In this document: positions 1-8,937 of the stretch, piece after piece
Layout: every line of letters starts with the position of its first letter
Position numbering within the stretch: the stretch's first letter is position 1
Source of the DNA: Leptospira noguchii serovar Panama str. CZ214
GTDB lineage: Bacteria; Spirochaetota; Leptospiria; Leptospirales; Leptospiraceae
Assembly (NCBI RefSeq): GCF_000306255.2
Contig: NZ_AKWY02000018.1
Coordinates: 1-64,000, forward strand
Length of the DNA stretch: 64,000 bases
Direction of reading: 5' to 3'
Notes under the pieces: model-generated
The model's database searches: none
What the model was told of the DNA's origin: nothing
What the model saw: the letters and a program-made list of their open reading frames with translations, nothing else
Position numbers and translations under genes: made by a program

Positions 1-42
1 TTTCCAGGTCGTTCAGAACATTTACGTACGTTGTATCTTTGT

Positions 43-78
43 TTGCGCGCGCGTTTTAAATTGCGAAAACGCACGCAA
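43..78. repeat. GC-rich imperfect inverted repeat downstream of the tail-fibre genes
   Basis: TTGCGCGCGCGTTTT (43-57) pairs with AAAACGCACGCAA (66-78) with a two-base bulge and an eight-base loop. It lies just downstream of the last minus-strand late gene. There is no clear T-run on either strand, so a normal intrinsic terminator is not demonstrated. The CG-rich core is unusual for this genome. Confidence 0.4.
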
Positions 79-96
79 GACGCAACTGAAAACATT

Positions 97-822
97 TCAG
101 CTCCAAGCTGTAGCTAAGTCCAAAAATTCTTCTAAAGAAGAGGATTGAATTCTGATTTCCAGTTCCCATTTTTTTGCATAGAGCATGCGTCCTACGTCGA
201 AAATATCCATTTCAATGGTATCGGCCAGTTCCGAAAGTTCTTCAACATTCATAGTATGAAATGTGTCGTTTGCGTCTCTCCACTCCGGAAGAATTTGAAT
301 TTTTTGCTTGGAGTAGATACTCAATGTTTTTTGAATATTCTCCAAATATTTTTTTCCGGAATCCCAAACCGAATTTCGACATTCGACTTTCCCCCGATAG
401 GATTCTAATTTTGAGTTAAAAATAAGACGGTTCTCCGCCAAAAGACCAGCTTTTCGTTCTTCCAAGTCGATCACCCAACCCGAGTTCGTATATTTCTGAT
501 ATGGTAAAAAGTTTCCGCTCGGATTTTTCAACGGTTCCCGTTCCGTTTCTTTTTCCAAATCAATTTCGTCTTCCCAATTTTGTAGAGTCCTTTCAAACAT
601 CGTCGTCTTGTTGTAAACTTTTTTCGGAACGAAATCTTGTGCGGTTTCATTTTCCACCTTGGCTCGAAATATATCTCCGATTTTCGGATTATAATGCAAG
701 GCATGAATGACTTCATGGGCATTTGGGTCGAAATCGTTCCATGCGTCTTTACCCGCCAATGAATTCGGGTCGGTATTAATCCAAATTACGTTTTTAGAAT
801 GTTTATCGATAATATAATTCAT
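97..822 (-). CDS. Tail fibre assembly-like protein (DUF4376 C-terminal domain)
   Basis: A 241-residue protein, last in the late operon. The C-terminal 60 residues (ILPEWRDANDTFHTM... followed by ELSELADTIEMDIFDVGRM) resemble the DUF4376 domain found in phage tail fibre assembly chaperones: a W-R-D core followed by a helix that starts with an ELxxLA pattern. The N-terminal part carries no motif I recognise. Its start codon overlaps the end of the collar-domain fibre gene upstream, which fits a fibre/assembly-chaperone pair. The inferred role is helping the fibre at 822-1691 fold or attach; the assignment rests on the C-terminal domain and position only. Confidence 0.65.
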   Translation of the reverse strand: MNYIIDKHSKNVIWINTDPNSLAGKDAWNDFDPNAHEVIHALHYNPKIGDIFRAKVENETAQDFVPKKVYNKTTMFERTLQNWEDEIDLEKETEREPLKNPSGNFLPYQKYTNSGWVIDLEERKAGLLAENRLIFNSKLESYRGKVECRNSVWDSGKKYLENIQKTLSIYSKQKIQILPEWRDANDTFHTMNVEELSELADTIEMDIFDVGRMLYAKKWELEIRIQSSSLEEFLDLATAWS

Positions 823-1691
823 TATGCTACCCTCACTTTGTATTTTACTGCTACATATGCTGGAGTATTTTCATTCCCCCGGCGTGGCGTCCCGTTGACC
901 CCGTCGGTCATTGGTTCTAATATAACTAAATTTGTATTGCCTGCGTTTGTCCCGCCTCCGGCTAACCAATATCCCCCGACTCCTCCAATAATTCCCATTG
1001 GATTGTTATAGGAAAAATTGTGACGGTGGTCCTGCATCGCATCCTGTCCCGCATACCCAACCGGTCCACCGTCATAATTTCCGCCCGCAGCCTTTGCTCT
1101 CGTCCCATGAACTCCTGCACCTCTCACGAATATACCGCGTCGATCAGGAACATTAAACGTCGTTGAACCGTCCCCAAAGCCATATTCCAAATTCGTAATC
1201 ATATCCCCAGTTTGAGAAGACGTAAGATCGAGTATGGAACCAGTCACCATTACAGAAATCTGAAAGTCATTTGTCGTCGGATTTCGTACATAATAATTCA
1301 CTAATGCAGTGATTCCTCCTCCAGTAAAGGCAAACTTTACAAGCTGACCTTCCGTGAAGCCGTGAGCATTTACAGTGATTCGATCCGTTGCTGGAACGAT
1401 TCCAGTTACCGTTTTATGAACCAAGTTCCAAAGGGTTGAAAAAGTAGTTCTTGGAATAGATTGTCCATTCGCATCTTTGAATATAGATGTGGAAGCAATG
1501 TTTAGATTGTCTTCTATAACACTTCCCAGCGGAATCAACAAATTCAATATATTCATATCGGTTGCATCGGAGCGATCCTTTGCATACTGATCGTTCTCGT
1601 AGAGACGATCTAGTTCGTCGTCGATTAGGTCCCCGTCCGCTGGTGTATTTTTGGACCAAGTTCTTGTTTTTGTCGGATTAAAAACTGCCAT
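822..1691 (-). CDS. Tail fibre protein with phage tail collar domain
   Basis: 289 residues. The middle-to-C-terminal part contains FGDGSTTFNVPDRRGIFVRG, the typical collar-domain signature (GDG-T-FN-PDxRG-F-RG), followed by a HRHNF motif (residues about 220-225), as in short tail fibres that bind metal through HxH clusters. The N-terminus (NPTKTRTWSKNTPADGDLID) looks like a fibre attachment segment. It is placed after the DUF2612-like baseplate gene and before the DUF4376 gene, where fibre genes sit in Mu-like phages. It is the probable receptor-binding component; the host receptor cannot be read from sequence. Confidence 0.85.
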   Translation of the reverse strand: MAVFNPTKTRTWSKNTPADGDLIDDELDRLYENDQYAKDRSDATDMNILNLLIPLGSVIEDNLNIASTSIFKDANGQSIPRTTFSTLWNLVHKTVTGIVPATDRITVNAHGFTEGQLVKFAFTGGGITALVNYYVRNPTTNDFQISVMVTGSILDLTSSQTGDMITNLEYGFGDGSTTFNVPDRRGIFVRGAGVHGTRAKAAGGNYDGGPVGYAGQDAMQDHRHNFSYNNPMGIIGGVGGYWLAGGGTNAGNTNLVILEPMTDGVNGTPRRGNENTPAYVAVKYKVRVA

Positions 1692-1695
1692 TTTT

Positions 1696-1974
1696 TTACT
1701 TTAACTCCTGTTCAAAAATTACAAATCGTTCATGCAATTTAAAAGGTTGTTCGATCTTAAAATAGGATCGAACTTGCTCTTTCATTTGTCTCAAATCCAT
1801 TTCCCGATAGAATTCAGACTCAAGTCCGTTTCCATTTTTTTGAAAACCTTTCTTCTCACAATATTGCAAGAGTTCAGAATGATCCGAAAACACTGCAACC
1901 GGAATCATTTCGATTCTTGCTTTATCTTTCCCTGCAATTTCAATCATGGTCTCTCTGACAAGAATTTGAATCAT
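1696..1974 (-). CDS. Small hypothetical protein in the baseplate/fibre block
   Basis: 92 residues, not recognised. It overlaps the stop of the upstream DUF2612-like gene by 4 bases (ATGA-type coupling) and ends just before the fibre gene, so it is almost certainly translated with them. It is acidic and lysine-rich, with no membrane segment. The segment IPVAVFSDHSELLQYCEKKGF followed by ESEFYREMDL suggests a small alpha/beta fold. Position suggests an adaptor or chaperone between baseplate and fibre, but that is inference only. Confidence 0.6.
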   Translation of the reverse strand: MIQILVRETMIEIAGKDKARIEMIPVAVFSDHSELLQYCEKKGFQKNGNGLESEFYREMDLRQMKEQVRSYFKIEQPFKLHERFVIFEQELK

Positions 1975-2945
1975 TGGAATTCCTCATTTATTACGAAATC
2001 GTAAACTATTAGATTGTCTTTTGGTTTAGAAGGGAAGGTTTTAAGAAAAAGCAAATTGCCGTCTTCTTCAAAAAGTGCAAGTTCGTTGATACTTTGCCCA
2101 ATCAATTCGGATTGCTTGATTGTCGTTTTAAAACTTCTTGTCCCATCCGGATTGTTTTGAATCTCGGCGAGCTTTCTAAAAACTTCATTTTGCAAACCCG
2201 TATCCGAATCTTGAGGAGGTCGAGGAATTCCAGAAATTAATCCACCTGTTCCGAACGCGATTTCATACGGTTGAATTCCCACCTTGTCTCCGGAAAGAAT
2301 TGTGAAACCGTTTAGCGGCCACGTCCCGTCAAACATGGATGAACGAAGAGCAAAGCCATATAATTTTCCTGATAAGGTAGATGTTTCAAAGCGATAGTTT
2401 ATAATCGAACGAACCCCACCGGCGCGGATCTGTGCGATCGCCTTATTGAATTCTGGACTTACAACGACTGTATCGATTGAACCTGAAAATATGACTCGAA
2501 TCGTAGCCGGTCTTTTAGAACTTCCCGAAAGCGGATACTCTCCATTGAGTGTCAGAGAACCGTCCAAGAACATTGGGACACCTGAATAACAAAGCTCTTG
2601 AATTTCGTATAACGTTCCAGTTCCCGCAAGAATCTGAGAACCGATTTCGTTCATCGAATAGATGTCACCCTTTGATTTCTGCTTTTGTCTCGCTATGGAA
2701 AGGAAAATGCGATAACGAAAATCATCCATTCCGTTCCGAGGCTGTTTGAGATTTTTACCAATCAGGTCGAGAATCGCTCCGTTTTGAATTCTATAATCCG
2801 AAACACCTCTGATTGATTCGAGTGTTGTTCGAACTTCGTTTAACAATTCAAGATCCGCTTTCCATTTCCTACCGATTTCAGAATCAGGATCACGGTTAAA
2901 GAGAGACGTAGGATATTTTTGCAGAATCGCATCAATGCTTTTCAT
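1971..2945 (-). CDS. DUF2612-like baseplate/tail protein (gpI / Mu gp48 position)
   Basis: 324 residues. The N-terminal 130 residues contain the pattern ILDLIGKNLKQPRNGMDDFR followed by YRIFLSIARQKQKSKGDIYS, which is the conserved heart of DUF2612 phage proteins. These occupy the same slot as P2 gpI and Mu gp48 next to baseplate J. The C-terminal 120 residues (from about 210) read like a separate beta-rich domain ending in FVINEEFQ. The start overlaps the stop of the baseplate J gene by 4 bases. Inferred role: periphery of the baseplate linking the J wedge to the fibres. Confidence 0.75.
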   Translation of the reverse strand: MKSIDAILQKYPTSLFNRDPDSEIGRKWKADLELLNEVRTTLESIRGVSDYRIQNGAILDLIGKNLKQPRNGMDDFRYRIFLSIARQKQKSKGDIYSMNEIGSQILAGTGTLYEIQELCYSGVPMFLDGSLTLNGEYPLSGSSKRPATIRVIFSGSIDTVVVSPEFNKAIAQIRAGGVRSIINYRFETSTLSGKLYGFALRSSMFDGTWPLNGFTILSGDKVGIQPYEIAFGTGGLISGIPRPPQDSDTGLQNEVFRKLAEIQNNPDGTRSFKTTIKQSELIGQSINELALFEEDGNLLFLKTFPSKPKDNLIVYDFVINEEFQ

Positions 2946-4156
2946 AGAAAGTTTACCTGAATGTTTGCGGTAACAAGTTTTGCTCTTTGTCGACTGCTAA
3001 TAACAAGTTCATCTAACGTCGCAGGAGCAGACAGACCGACTCTAACTGCCATAGATTTGATTCCATGAACTTTAACGGAATCGTATTCGGACAGACCGCT
3101 TTGTGCGGCGATCAGTTTCCATGCGAAAACATCTTCGCCGGTTCCGTCACCTTTGTAAGAAGTGGAAATCGGACCGATCGCATCAACGCCACCGAGCACC
3201 TTGATACAATTTGTTTTTACGATTGTCTCGGAACCGGTTTCCCAAAGAGTCAGGTCTCGCAGAATATCGATTTTCACGAAGATAGGAACGTCAGTTGGTC
3301 GATTGAAATAATAGGTGCGCGCAACTCCCTTGTTATCAATGAGAGTTGTTGAATTCGATCCCAACGACTCGATACCACCCGGCCAGTTTTTCAGAAAACA
3401 ATCTCCGATTTCCGTAGGAGTTCCACCTTCAATGACTGCTTCCATAGAGTGAGGATTTCGGCCTTCAACGTCTACGAAATCAGTAACGTTTTCGTAAACT
3501 TTTGCGGACAAAACCGATTCAATATTATTTAATGCGCCTTGAACGTTTGCAGCCGAACTTCCGCCGTTGATTCCGGAATCAATAAATCGATTTAGATATT
3601 CTGAATCTGTTTCGATCACTCTGCCACCTCTTGCAGGTTCTGGATTTGTTACAGAGTCGATTCCGGTAAGAGCCGTATTGATCGTCGTGATCAAATTTGC
3701 ACTTACGTTACCCGAGATACCATATTCAATATTGAGAGCTTGTGCGTTGAGTAAAACGCTTCCTCCGGAGACAGTTCCGGATTCGATCGTAATAAACTGG
3801 ATTCCACTACCAGTTTGACAAATTGTTCCTATATTCACAAACGAACCGTTTACGCCGGAAAAACGCAAACCTACGATTGCCCGTTTGGCTGGTTGCCGTT
3901 CGGAACCGAGAGGATTCAAAACTCGATCCAACGAAACGCCGGTTGCGGTATGAGCGAAGTTGGAATAGAAAATATCTTCCGCAAGCTTATGAATTTCGTC
4001 TAACTCATCCGCGAGGACTCTCATGCGGATTCCGTCCTCGCTTAAAATTGAGAGGTCGATGTCAGATCCAAGCCCAGTCCGATACTTAGCTTCCAGATCG
4101 GAGATGATTTCGTCCCTCGTTTTGCGTATGAATCCCTGTGAAGTAACTCCGGACAT
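2942..4156 (-). CDS. Baseplate J-like protein (Mu gp47 type)
   Basis: 404 residues, close to the family norm. The N-terminus (TSQGFIRKTRDEIISDLEAK) and the segment ANLITTINTALTGIDSVTNP followed by ARGGRVIETDSEYLNRF are hallmark baseplate J features: an x-E-x-D-xx-Y/L-R-R motif after the first domain. It forms the wedge of the contractile-tail baseplate. It lies between the gp25-like (4156-4500) and DUF2612-like genes, the usual order for Mu and P2 relatives, with 4-base or shorter overlaps to both neighbours. Confidence 0.9.
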   Translation of the reverse strand: MSGVTSQGFIRKTRDEIISDLEAKYRTGLGSDIDLSILSEDGIRMRVLADELDEIHKLAEDIFYSNFAHTATGVSLDRVLNPLGSERQPAKRAIVGLRFSGVNGSFVNIGTICQTGSGIQFITIESGTVSGGSVLLNAQALNIEYGISGNVSANLITTINTALTGIDSVTNPEPARGGRVIETDSEYLNRFIDSGINGGSSAANVQGALNNIESVLSAKVYENVTDFVDVEGRNPHSMEAVIEGGTPTEIGDCFLKNWPGGIESLGSNSTTLIDNKGVARTYYFNRPTDVPIFVKIDILRDLTLWETGSETIVKTNCIKVLGGVDAIGPISTSYKGDGTGEDVFAWKLIAAQSGLSEYDSVKVHGIKSMAVRVGLSAPATLDELVISSRQRAKLVTANIQVNFL

Positions 4157-4500
4157 TATACTGCTCCCGTAACTAAGCCGTAAACTGTAATTGCAGAAAA
4201 ATGAATATTCAGATTCCTGCTATCACTTGGCTCTTCTACGATTTCGATGTTTTCAACTGAAACGGTTTCAGGATCCCTTTGTAAAATTTTTTGTATTTCG
4301 AAGAGGACTCTATCCTTTGGAACTTTTTTTGAGAAAATTGTATTCCAGTCGACGCCCTTCAATGGTTCGTAAACAGATTCTCCGAGGCACAGTCGTATTG
4401 AATGCCTGATACGTTGTGAATAGTATTCCAAACCTTCGATTACAACCAGCTTTCCGTTGATGCGAACGATGTCGTTGTTCTCAACCATCAAGCCCTTCAT
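4156..4500 (-). CDS. gp25/gp46-like sheath-initiator baseplate protein
   Basis: 114 residues. The segment YYSQRIRHSIRLCLGESVYE followed by PLKGVDWNTIFSKK has the layout of the W/gp25-lysozyme-like family (Mu gp46): a helix, then a G-E pattern, then a G-x-x-W-x-x-I/L element. These proteins seed sheath polymerisation at the baseplate. The size, and the position immediately before baseplate J, support the call. The start overlaps the spike gene stop by 4 bases. Confidence 0.72.
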   Translation of the reverse strand: MKGLMVENNDIVRINGKLVVIEGLEYYSQRIRHSIRLCLGESVYEPLKGVDWNTIFSKKVPKDRVLFEIQKILQRDPETVSVENIEIVEEPSDSRNLNIHFSAITVYGLVTGAV

Positions 4501-5183
4501 CCGATCTTCACCTTGTGAGAAATAATCTGATCGACTTCCGCTTTACGCGCGGTCAATGCTGCAACGATCACAGGCGATAGGCCCGCCGGAGAACCAGGAA
4601 CCGTATTCGTTGTAAATGCAGACGCGTTGTTTATAAAGACATCCAGAATCATTTTAAGAAATTGTGATAGAGTTTCACCCAATACGGCTGACTCTGAAAG
4701 ATCGATAAGCCCACCTCGAATTTTGATCGTATCGTCATCCAATTGAATTAAAGATTGACCTTGTTTGTGTCCGATTAGTAATCCTGGAAGATTTGCTGTG
4801 AATGCCGGAGCGTCAAGATCTCCTTTGAATCCGGATTGCACACAGGCGCTTTGAAGATCGAATAAAGACTCAGAAGCTACTGTTGAGATTCCACGAATTG
4901 CGTCTGACGTATCATGCGTCGAGAACGAAACCCAAACTTTATCCCCACGTTTGTAGTCTGGCTTGATAAAGAAATCACCCGCCCAAAGAGTTCCGACTCT
5001 AATATTCGAGAGAACCGGAAAGTCGATCTCTTCCCCTTGTCCATTGATCTGTTTAAAAAGAAGTTTTACGTTAGCCGTCATCAACGAAGGATTAAACGAT
5101 TCGATCGTTCCAGGAAGTCCAACCTGAACGTTTGCGAGTTGCTTTTTGATCGCTTTGAGAATCACGTCGTCCAGAGTGATCAT
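4497..5183 (-). CDS. Gp138-type spike/baseplate hub protein
   Basis: 228 residues. The N-terminal 120 residues match the Phage Gp138 N-terminal (OB-fold) layout: GTIESFNPSLMTANVKLLFK, a P-V-L-x-N-I-R-x-G segment, then KRGDKVWVSFSTHDTSDAIR. These proteins form the tail spike under the tube, like gpV or Mu gp45. The C-terminal part (KIRGGLIDLSESAVLGETL...) is short and repetitive, as in spike stems. The ATG overlaps the stop of the frameshifted D-like reading frame (stop 5180-5182), showing that this gene originally followed an intact D gene. Confidence 0.8.
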   Translation of the reverse strand: MITLDDVILKAIKKQLANVQVGLPGTIESFNPSLMTANVKLLFKQINGQGEEIDFPVLSNIRVGTLWAGDFFIKPDYKRGDKVWVSFSTHDTSDAIRGISTVASESLFDLQSACVQSGFKGDLDAPAFTANLPGLLIGHKQGQSLIQLDDDTIKIRGGLIDLSESAVLGETLSQFLKMILDVFINNASAFTTNTVPGSPAGLSPVIVAALTARKAEVDQIISHKVKIG

Positions 5184-5997
5184 AACGGAAGGACCTCAAG
5201 TTCGGTATAGTTCGTAGGTTGGAATGTAGAGAAGCGATGTTTTCCTTTTACGATTCTACATTCTCCATCTAAACTTCCGCCTTTGACTGCAATCACCTGA
5301 TTTAATTTGAGCTTGTGACGGAAAAGGCTTGTAACCTTCCAGGTTTTTTGATTTTTCTCAGGAACTCCAATAAGCCCGGAAGATTGTCTAAGAAGATCGT
5401 GCTTGGTTTAGAAGGAGGATCGAGCGGGGAGATGTGTAAAAGTCCGTCTTGCATCCAGTATTGAGATTTTGTTAGCTCACAGAAACTTTTAACGCATTCT
5501 CCTAAAGACTTTGTTGCGCTAAAATTGATTACTTTATCTTCTCCTAATGTTATAGATCCAGGTTTGATGTTGCCTTGAGTTAGAATATCGAGTATGACAG
5601 TTTGTGCAGGAAGGTTACTATACGTTTTCATAATATAGAAACTATTCCAGGAACCGGCATTTGATGAGATAGTGAATTCTAAAATCTTATTCGGCCCCTC
5701 CTGTTTCATTTTGGGAAGAATAACTTCCCCGCTCACGACCAAACCGTTTTCATCTTTATACCCTGCGCTTAACATCGCAGTGGGATATAGGAATTCTTTT
5801 CCCCTGGCTTTTGCTCCTATCATTTCCATCGTGTCGTCGTTGACATTATAGATTAAAACTTTCGTTATATTCAGCTTCTCTAAATCAGACTCGAATTCGA
5901 TGTCAAACGGAGGATAGGTGAACTCTTTTCCGAGACCTGTCTTCGGAAGAATTTCCAAAGAAACAACACGGCCGTAAAGTTTCGGATTTCCGATCAT
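5180..5997 (-). pseudogene. Late-control D-like tail hub protein, split by a 1-nt frameshift
   Basis: The first reading frame (5302-5997, 231 residues) resembles hub proteins of the gpD/gp44 class, with alternating beta segments and the piece SATKSLGECVKSFCELTKSQ near residue 170. It loses register at about 5366-5370. The correct continuation is in another frame: GVPEKNQKTWKVTSLFRHKL, then VIAVKGGSLDGECRIVKGKH, ending ELEVLPL at 5180. That C-terminus, with WKVTSLFRHKLKLN and GECRIVKGKHRF, is what a D-type protein should have, and its stop overlaps the next start. One missing base in ...GGCTTATTGGAGTT... explains it. I see no slippery heptamer, so a true lesion is more likely than programmed shifting; a sequencing error cannot be excluded. 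Confidence 0.78.
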
Positions 5998-6335
5998 ACC
6001 GTTTTCTCAATGATATAAATTTGAACCGTAGATCCGAGCGTGTCTCTGTTGACAGAGATTTCCACAAACTCATCTCGATACAGATCATCCAGATCTAAAG
6101 GGATGAGTTTGACATTGTTTGGAAACCCATCCACTACAAAGTGATTCAAGGAAATTCCGTAGACAAGCTTTGTTGAAAATAGAATATTACCTTCCGAGTC
6201 TCTTACAAGAACCGTAATAAAATCACCAACTGAATTGTAGTTGAACTCAAACTCATAATCCTTTCCTTCAATTTCACATTGATTTCGAATTGGAAAAGAG
6301 TTTGGTTTGAATTGTAAGTATTTAAACGTTGGCAT
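5994..6335 (-). CDS. Baseplate plug-like small protein (DUF6983-like)
   Basis: 113 residues. An N-terminal beta-rich fold, EFEFNYNSVGDFITVLVRDS followed by GNILFSTKLVYGISL, and then HFVVDGFPNNVKLIPLD resemble the small phage plug proteins often placed between Dit-like and D-type genes. The start is 1 base after the Dit-like stop, and the 3' end overlaps the D-like start by 4 bases. Family membership is inferred from length, fold-like pattern and position; no catalytic residues are expected. Confidence 0.55.
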   Translation of the reverse strand: MPTFKYLQFKPNSFPIRNQCEIEGKDYEFEFNYNSVGDFITVLVRDSEGNILFSTKLVYGISLNHFVVDGFPNNVKLIPLDLDDLYRDEFVEISVNRDTLGSTVQIYIIEKTV

Positions 6336-6336
6336 A

Positions 6337-6987
6337 TTAAGATTTAACCTTAAAAGAATGATTTAACAATGGCTTTTGTTTTAGCAGGATTCTTTTACTT
6401 GGGTCTACGTTCACTTCTTTGATCGGCTGTTTCCCTCCTGATTTCACAGCATTCAAATTCCTGGTCTTTGCCTCTACAATTTGGACCGGATAAATCGATA
6501 AGGTTATACTAATATCATTTCCAATATCTTTAGATTCAGAAAACGTAATATCTCCGATTAAGAGATTTGGAATTTCATCGATAGATCTGCCTAAGTATCG
6601 CTTGTCTGGATCATCCGGCGGAACGTATCGAAAAAAAGACGGAAGCATCGATAGGATTTTAGTGAAAATCCCGCCGGTTGTATAACCAAGCATTGTTAGA
6701 AACGTTCCCTCCGTTTGCCAACGAATGAGCGTTTCTAATTTTTCGTCTACAGTCACTCGACGGAAAGAAAATATTGCGATAGAATTTGAAAGGATCGCAC
6801 TGAGTGAGATTCCTCTTTGACCTGGAATTACGTGATCCGTGACTGAGGTCTTTCCTTTCTCTTTTTCGATCGGGTGTCCGGTTATCTCGGCGGGATACGA
6901 ATGTTGTATCTCAAGAGACACATTGAGTTCGATTTCATCGTCGCCGTCTGTTAATGCGATTGTAGTTCGGGCTAAGGGGCTTTCCAT
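6337..6987 (-). CDS. Dit-like / distal tail protein
   Basis: 216 residues. The N-terminal third carries EIQHSYPAEITGHPIEKEKG followed by TSVTDHVIPGQRGISLSAIL, matching the Dit-like phage tail N-terminal domain (E-I-T-x-H-P-V-E-x-G...ITDHVI). It lies directly after the tape measure gene and overlaps it by one base. These proteins cap the tube distally and start the baseplate hub. The C-terminus is short and lysine-rich. Confidence 0.78.
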   Translation of the reverse strand: MESPLARTTIALTDGDDEIELNVSLEIQHSYPAEITGHPIEKEKGKTSVTDHVIPGQRGISLSAILSNSIAIFSFRRVTVDEKLETLIRWQTEGTFLTMLGYTTGGIFTKILSMLPSFFRYVPPDDPDKRYLGRSIDEIPNLLIGDITFSESKDIGNDISITLSIYPVQIVEAKTRNLNAVKSGGKQPIKEVNVDPSKRILLKQKPLLNHSFKVKS

Positions 6988-8888
6988 TATAACGCCTCCG
7001 GAGAGAGTCCAGCGGAAAGACCGAGTTTGATTGCGATTTTTTCCAGCTCTCTCTCTAAAAACTTTGCAAAGATCGTAGCGTTTTCCTGTGGTGAACCCGC
7101 TCCTAACGTAACATTTGCAATATTGACCGAGATTCCTCCGGAAGATTTGGATCTTCCAAGTGATCCTAAGTCCTTTACTGCAACCAAGTTGTCGTCCGGA
7201 TGTGTGTGAATCACCTTTCCGGATTTTGTAATGATTGCATCTTGAACACTTGTCGCGTTATCCGCTTTTCCAGGTGCTCCAAAATTGAAGATCCCGGAAG
7301 GTAAGATTCCAGAAAATGCTTCTTTGATTTTCGGGCCGATGCCTTTGAATAGGTTTTCGATAATTTCGGGAAGTGATTTAAACCACTCAACGATTTCATC
7401 AAAATAAAAATACAAAGTGCTAACCGGAAAGAGAGCCATGATCAAAAACTTTCCGTATTTTTTGGCGAGGTTGATTAAATAATCAAATGCTTGTCCAAAT
7501 ATTTTTTTAATATCAAAATCTTTGAATGGACCGAGAAAATCCCCTATGATCGATTCGCCTCCATCCATCCAAACAAGAAGGTCGTCTACAATCAAAACGA
7601 TTGCGGCGATAGTTGCCGCGACAGCCGCGCCGATTGCTATAAAAGGAAGCCAAGGGGCAATAGCCGCCCAACCAGCCACTGCCATTCCATACAGTGCAGG
7701 AATCATTCCGCCGGCAGTTGCGGAAGCTGCAACAACCATCTTCGCGGCAATGGCTACCAAAACTCCGGTAAACACCGAACCAAATATGACCAACGCTCCT
7801 TTTACTCGATTGAGTGCGTCCTCTCCAACAGTAAAATATTCTAATATACTAACGAACGTAGACAGAAACGGCTTCATTCCTTCAAGAAGGACTTTTCCAA
7901 ACAATGCCTTCAGGTCTCCCATCCTTTGATTGTAGGCTTGAAAGATTGCCGAGGCTGATTTTAGATGTGATCCATACGCATCTTGAAGCGCAGAATTTTC
8001 TTTGAGTGCGGTAGAGATCAGCCTTTCTCTGGCAAGACGTTTCGAGACTTCAGTCATTGCAGAGTTGTTGATCTGATTAAACTCTTTGGTATATGAAGAG
8101 AAAAGCACACCATTCTTTTTCAGAAAATCATCGGAGCCGGTTTGAATAGATTGATAGGCTTCATTCATTGAAGCGGAAAGTTCATTGCCAGCTACTTCCG
8201 CAACTTGCGAGAGCCCGGAAAGATTCTTGGAAATGAAATCAACGGACATCCCCGCTTTCATCGCGTCATTCGCAACTTGCGAAAGACCCCCTTCCGAGGC
8301 CAGACCTTTTGAATTCTGAATCGTTTGTGTGATCGCAGATTGTAGCTTTGGATATTGAGTGCCAGAAAGAGTCTGAAGAATTCCATTTTGTTTTTCTAAT
8401 GCAGTAGCCGCTTCGATCGATGCTGTAGCAAATGATCCAACGGCGAAAGCGATTCCGATTGCCGCAACTTGCTTGAGCATTCCGGAGAGGGAACCCGCAC
8501 TATTCGCCGTATCAGACATTTCCTGATTAAGCTTTTCGAGTTCTTTGTCTGTGAGTCCTGCAGCTTTTGCGGTTGCGATCAGTTCCGAATCCAGTTTTAA
8601 ATCTTCACGGGATTTTGAAATCAAACGCTCTATGTTTGATTCTGTAGTTTTAAACTTTTTGGCGAGTTCGGAAATTGCGGGATCAGCTTTTCCGGCAAGG
8701 CTGTCTCCAATGGATTCACCGAACTCTTTAAAAGCGGCGGCCTGGGAATCCGTGAACAAATCGAGAGAACCACCCAGATCAGAGAATTGTTTTTTTACAG
8801 TATTCAATTCTTCCTTATACTCTTTCAGGGCGTCTGTAGCATCACCTTGGTTTGTTTTAAGAGCTATCTTGAGTTCTCTGACTGCCAT
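6987..8888 (-). CDS. Tail tape measure protein
   Basis: 633 residues, the longest gene of the tail block. It has an N-terminal coiled region (residues 1-120, rich in K/E/L), a helical middle with LEKQNGILQTLSGTQYPKLQ, and a cluster of hydrophobic segments around residues 365-450 (AIAAKMVVAASATAGGMIP, then FIAIGAAVAATIAAIVLIV) as usual for tape measures that insert in the host membrane. Position after the tail chaperone frameshift pair and before Dit fits exactly. Relatively short, predicting a short tail. Confidence 0.9.
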   Translation of the reverse strand: MAVRELKIALKTNQGDATDALKEYKEELNTVKKQFSDLGGSLDLFTDSQAAAFKEFGESIGDSLAGKADPAISELAKKFKTTESNIERLISKSREDLKLDSELIATAKAAGLTDKELEKLNQEMSDTANSAGSLSGMLKQVAAIGIAFAVGSFATASIEAATALEKQNGILQTLSGTQYPKLQSAITQTIQNSKGLASEGGLSQVANDAMKAGMSVDFISKNLSGLSQVAEVAGNELSASMNEAYQSIQTGSDDFLKKNGVLFSSYTKEFNQINNSAMTEVSKRLARERLISTALKENSALQDAYGSHLKSASAIFQAYNQRMGDLKALFGKVLLEGMKPFLSTFVSILEYFTVGEDALNRVKGALVIFGSVFTGVLVAIAAKMVVAASATAGGMIPALYGMAVAGWAAIAPWLPFIAIGAAVAATIAAIVLIVDDLLVWMDGGESIIGDFLGPFKDFDIKKIFGQAFDYLINLAKKYGKFLIMALFPVSTLYFYFDEIVEWFKSLPEIIENLFKGIGPKIKEAFSGILPSGIFNFGAPGKADNATSVQDAIITKSGKVIHTHPDDNLVAVKDLGSLGRSKSSGGISVNIANVTLGAGSPQENATIFAKFLERELEKIAIKLGLSAGLSPEAL

Positions 8889-8937
8889 TTATTCTTACTT
8901 TTCCTTTATACATTCGAATTTTCTAATACGATTAAGA

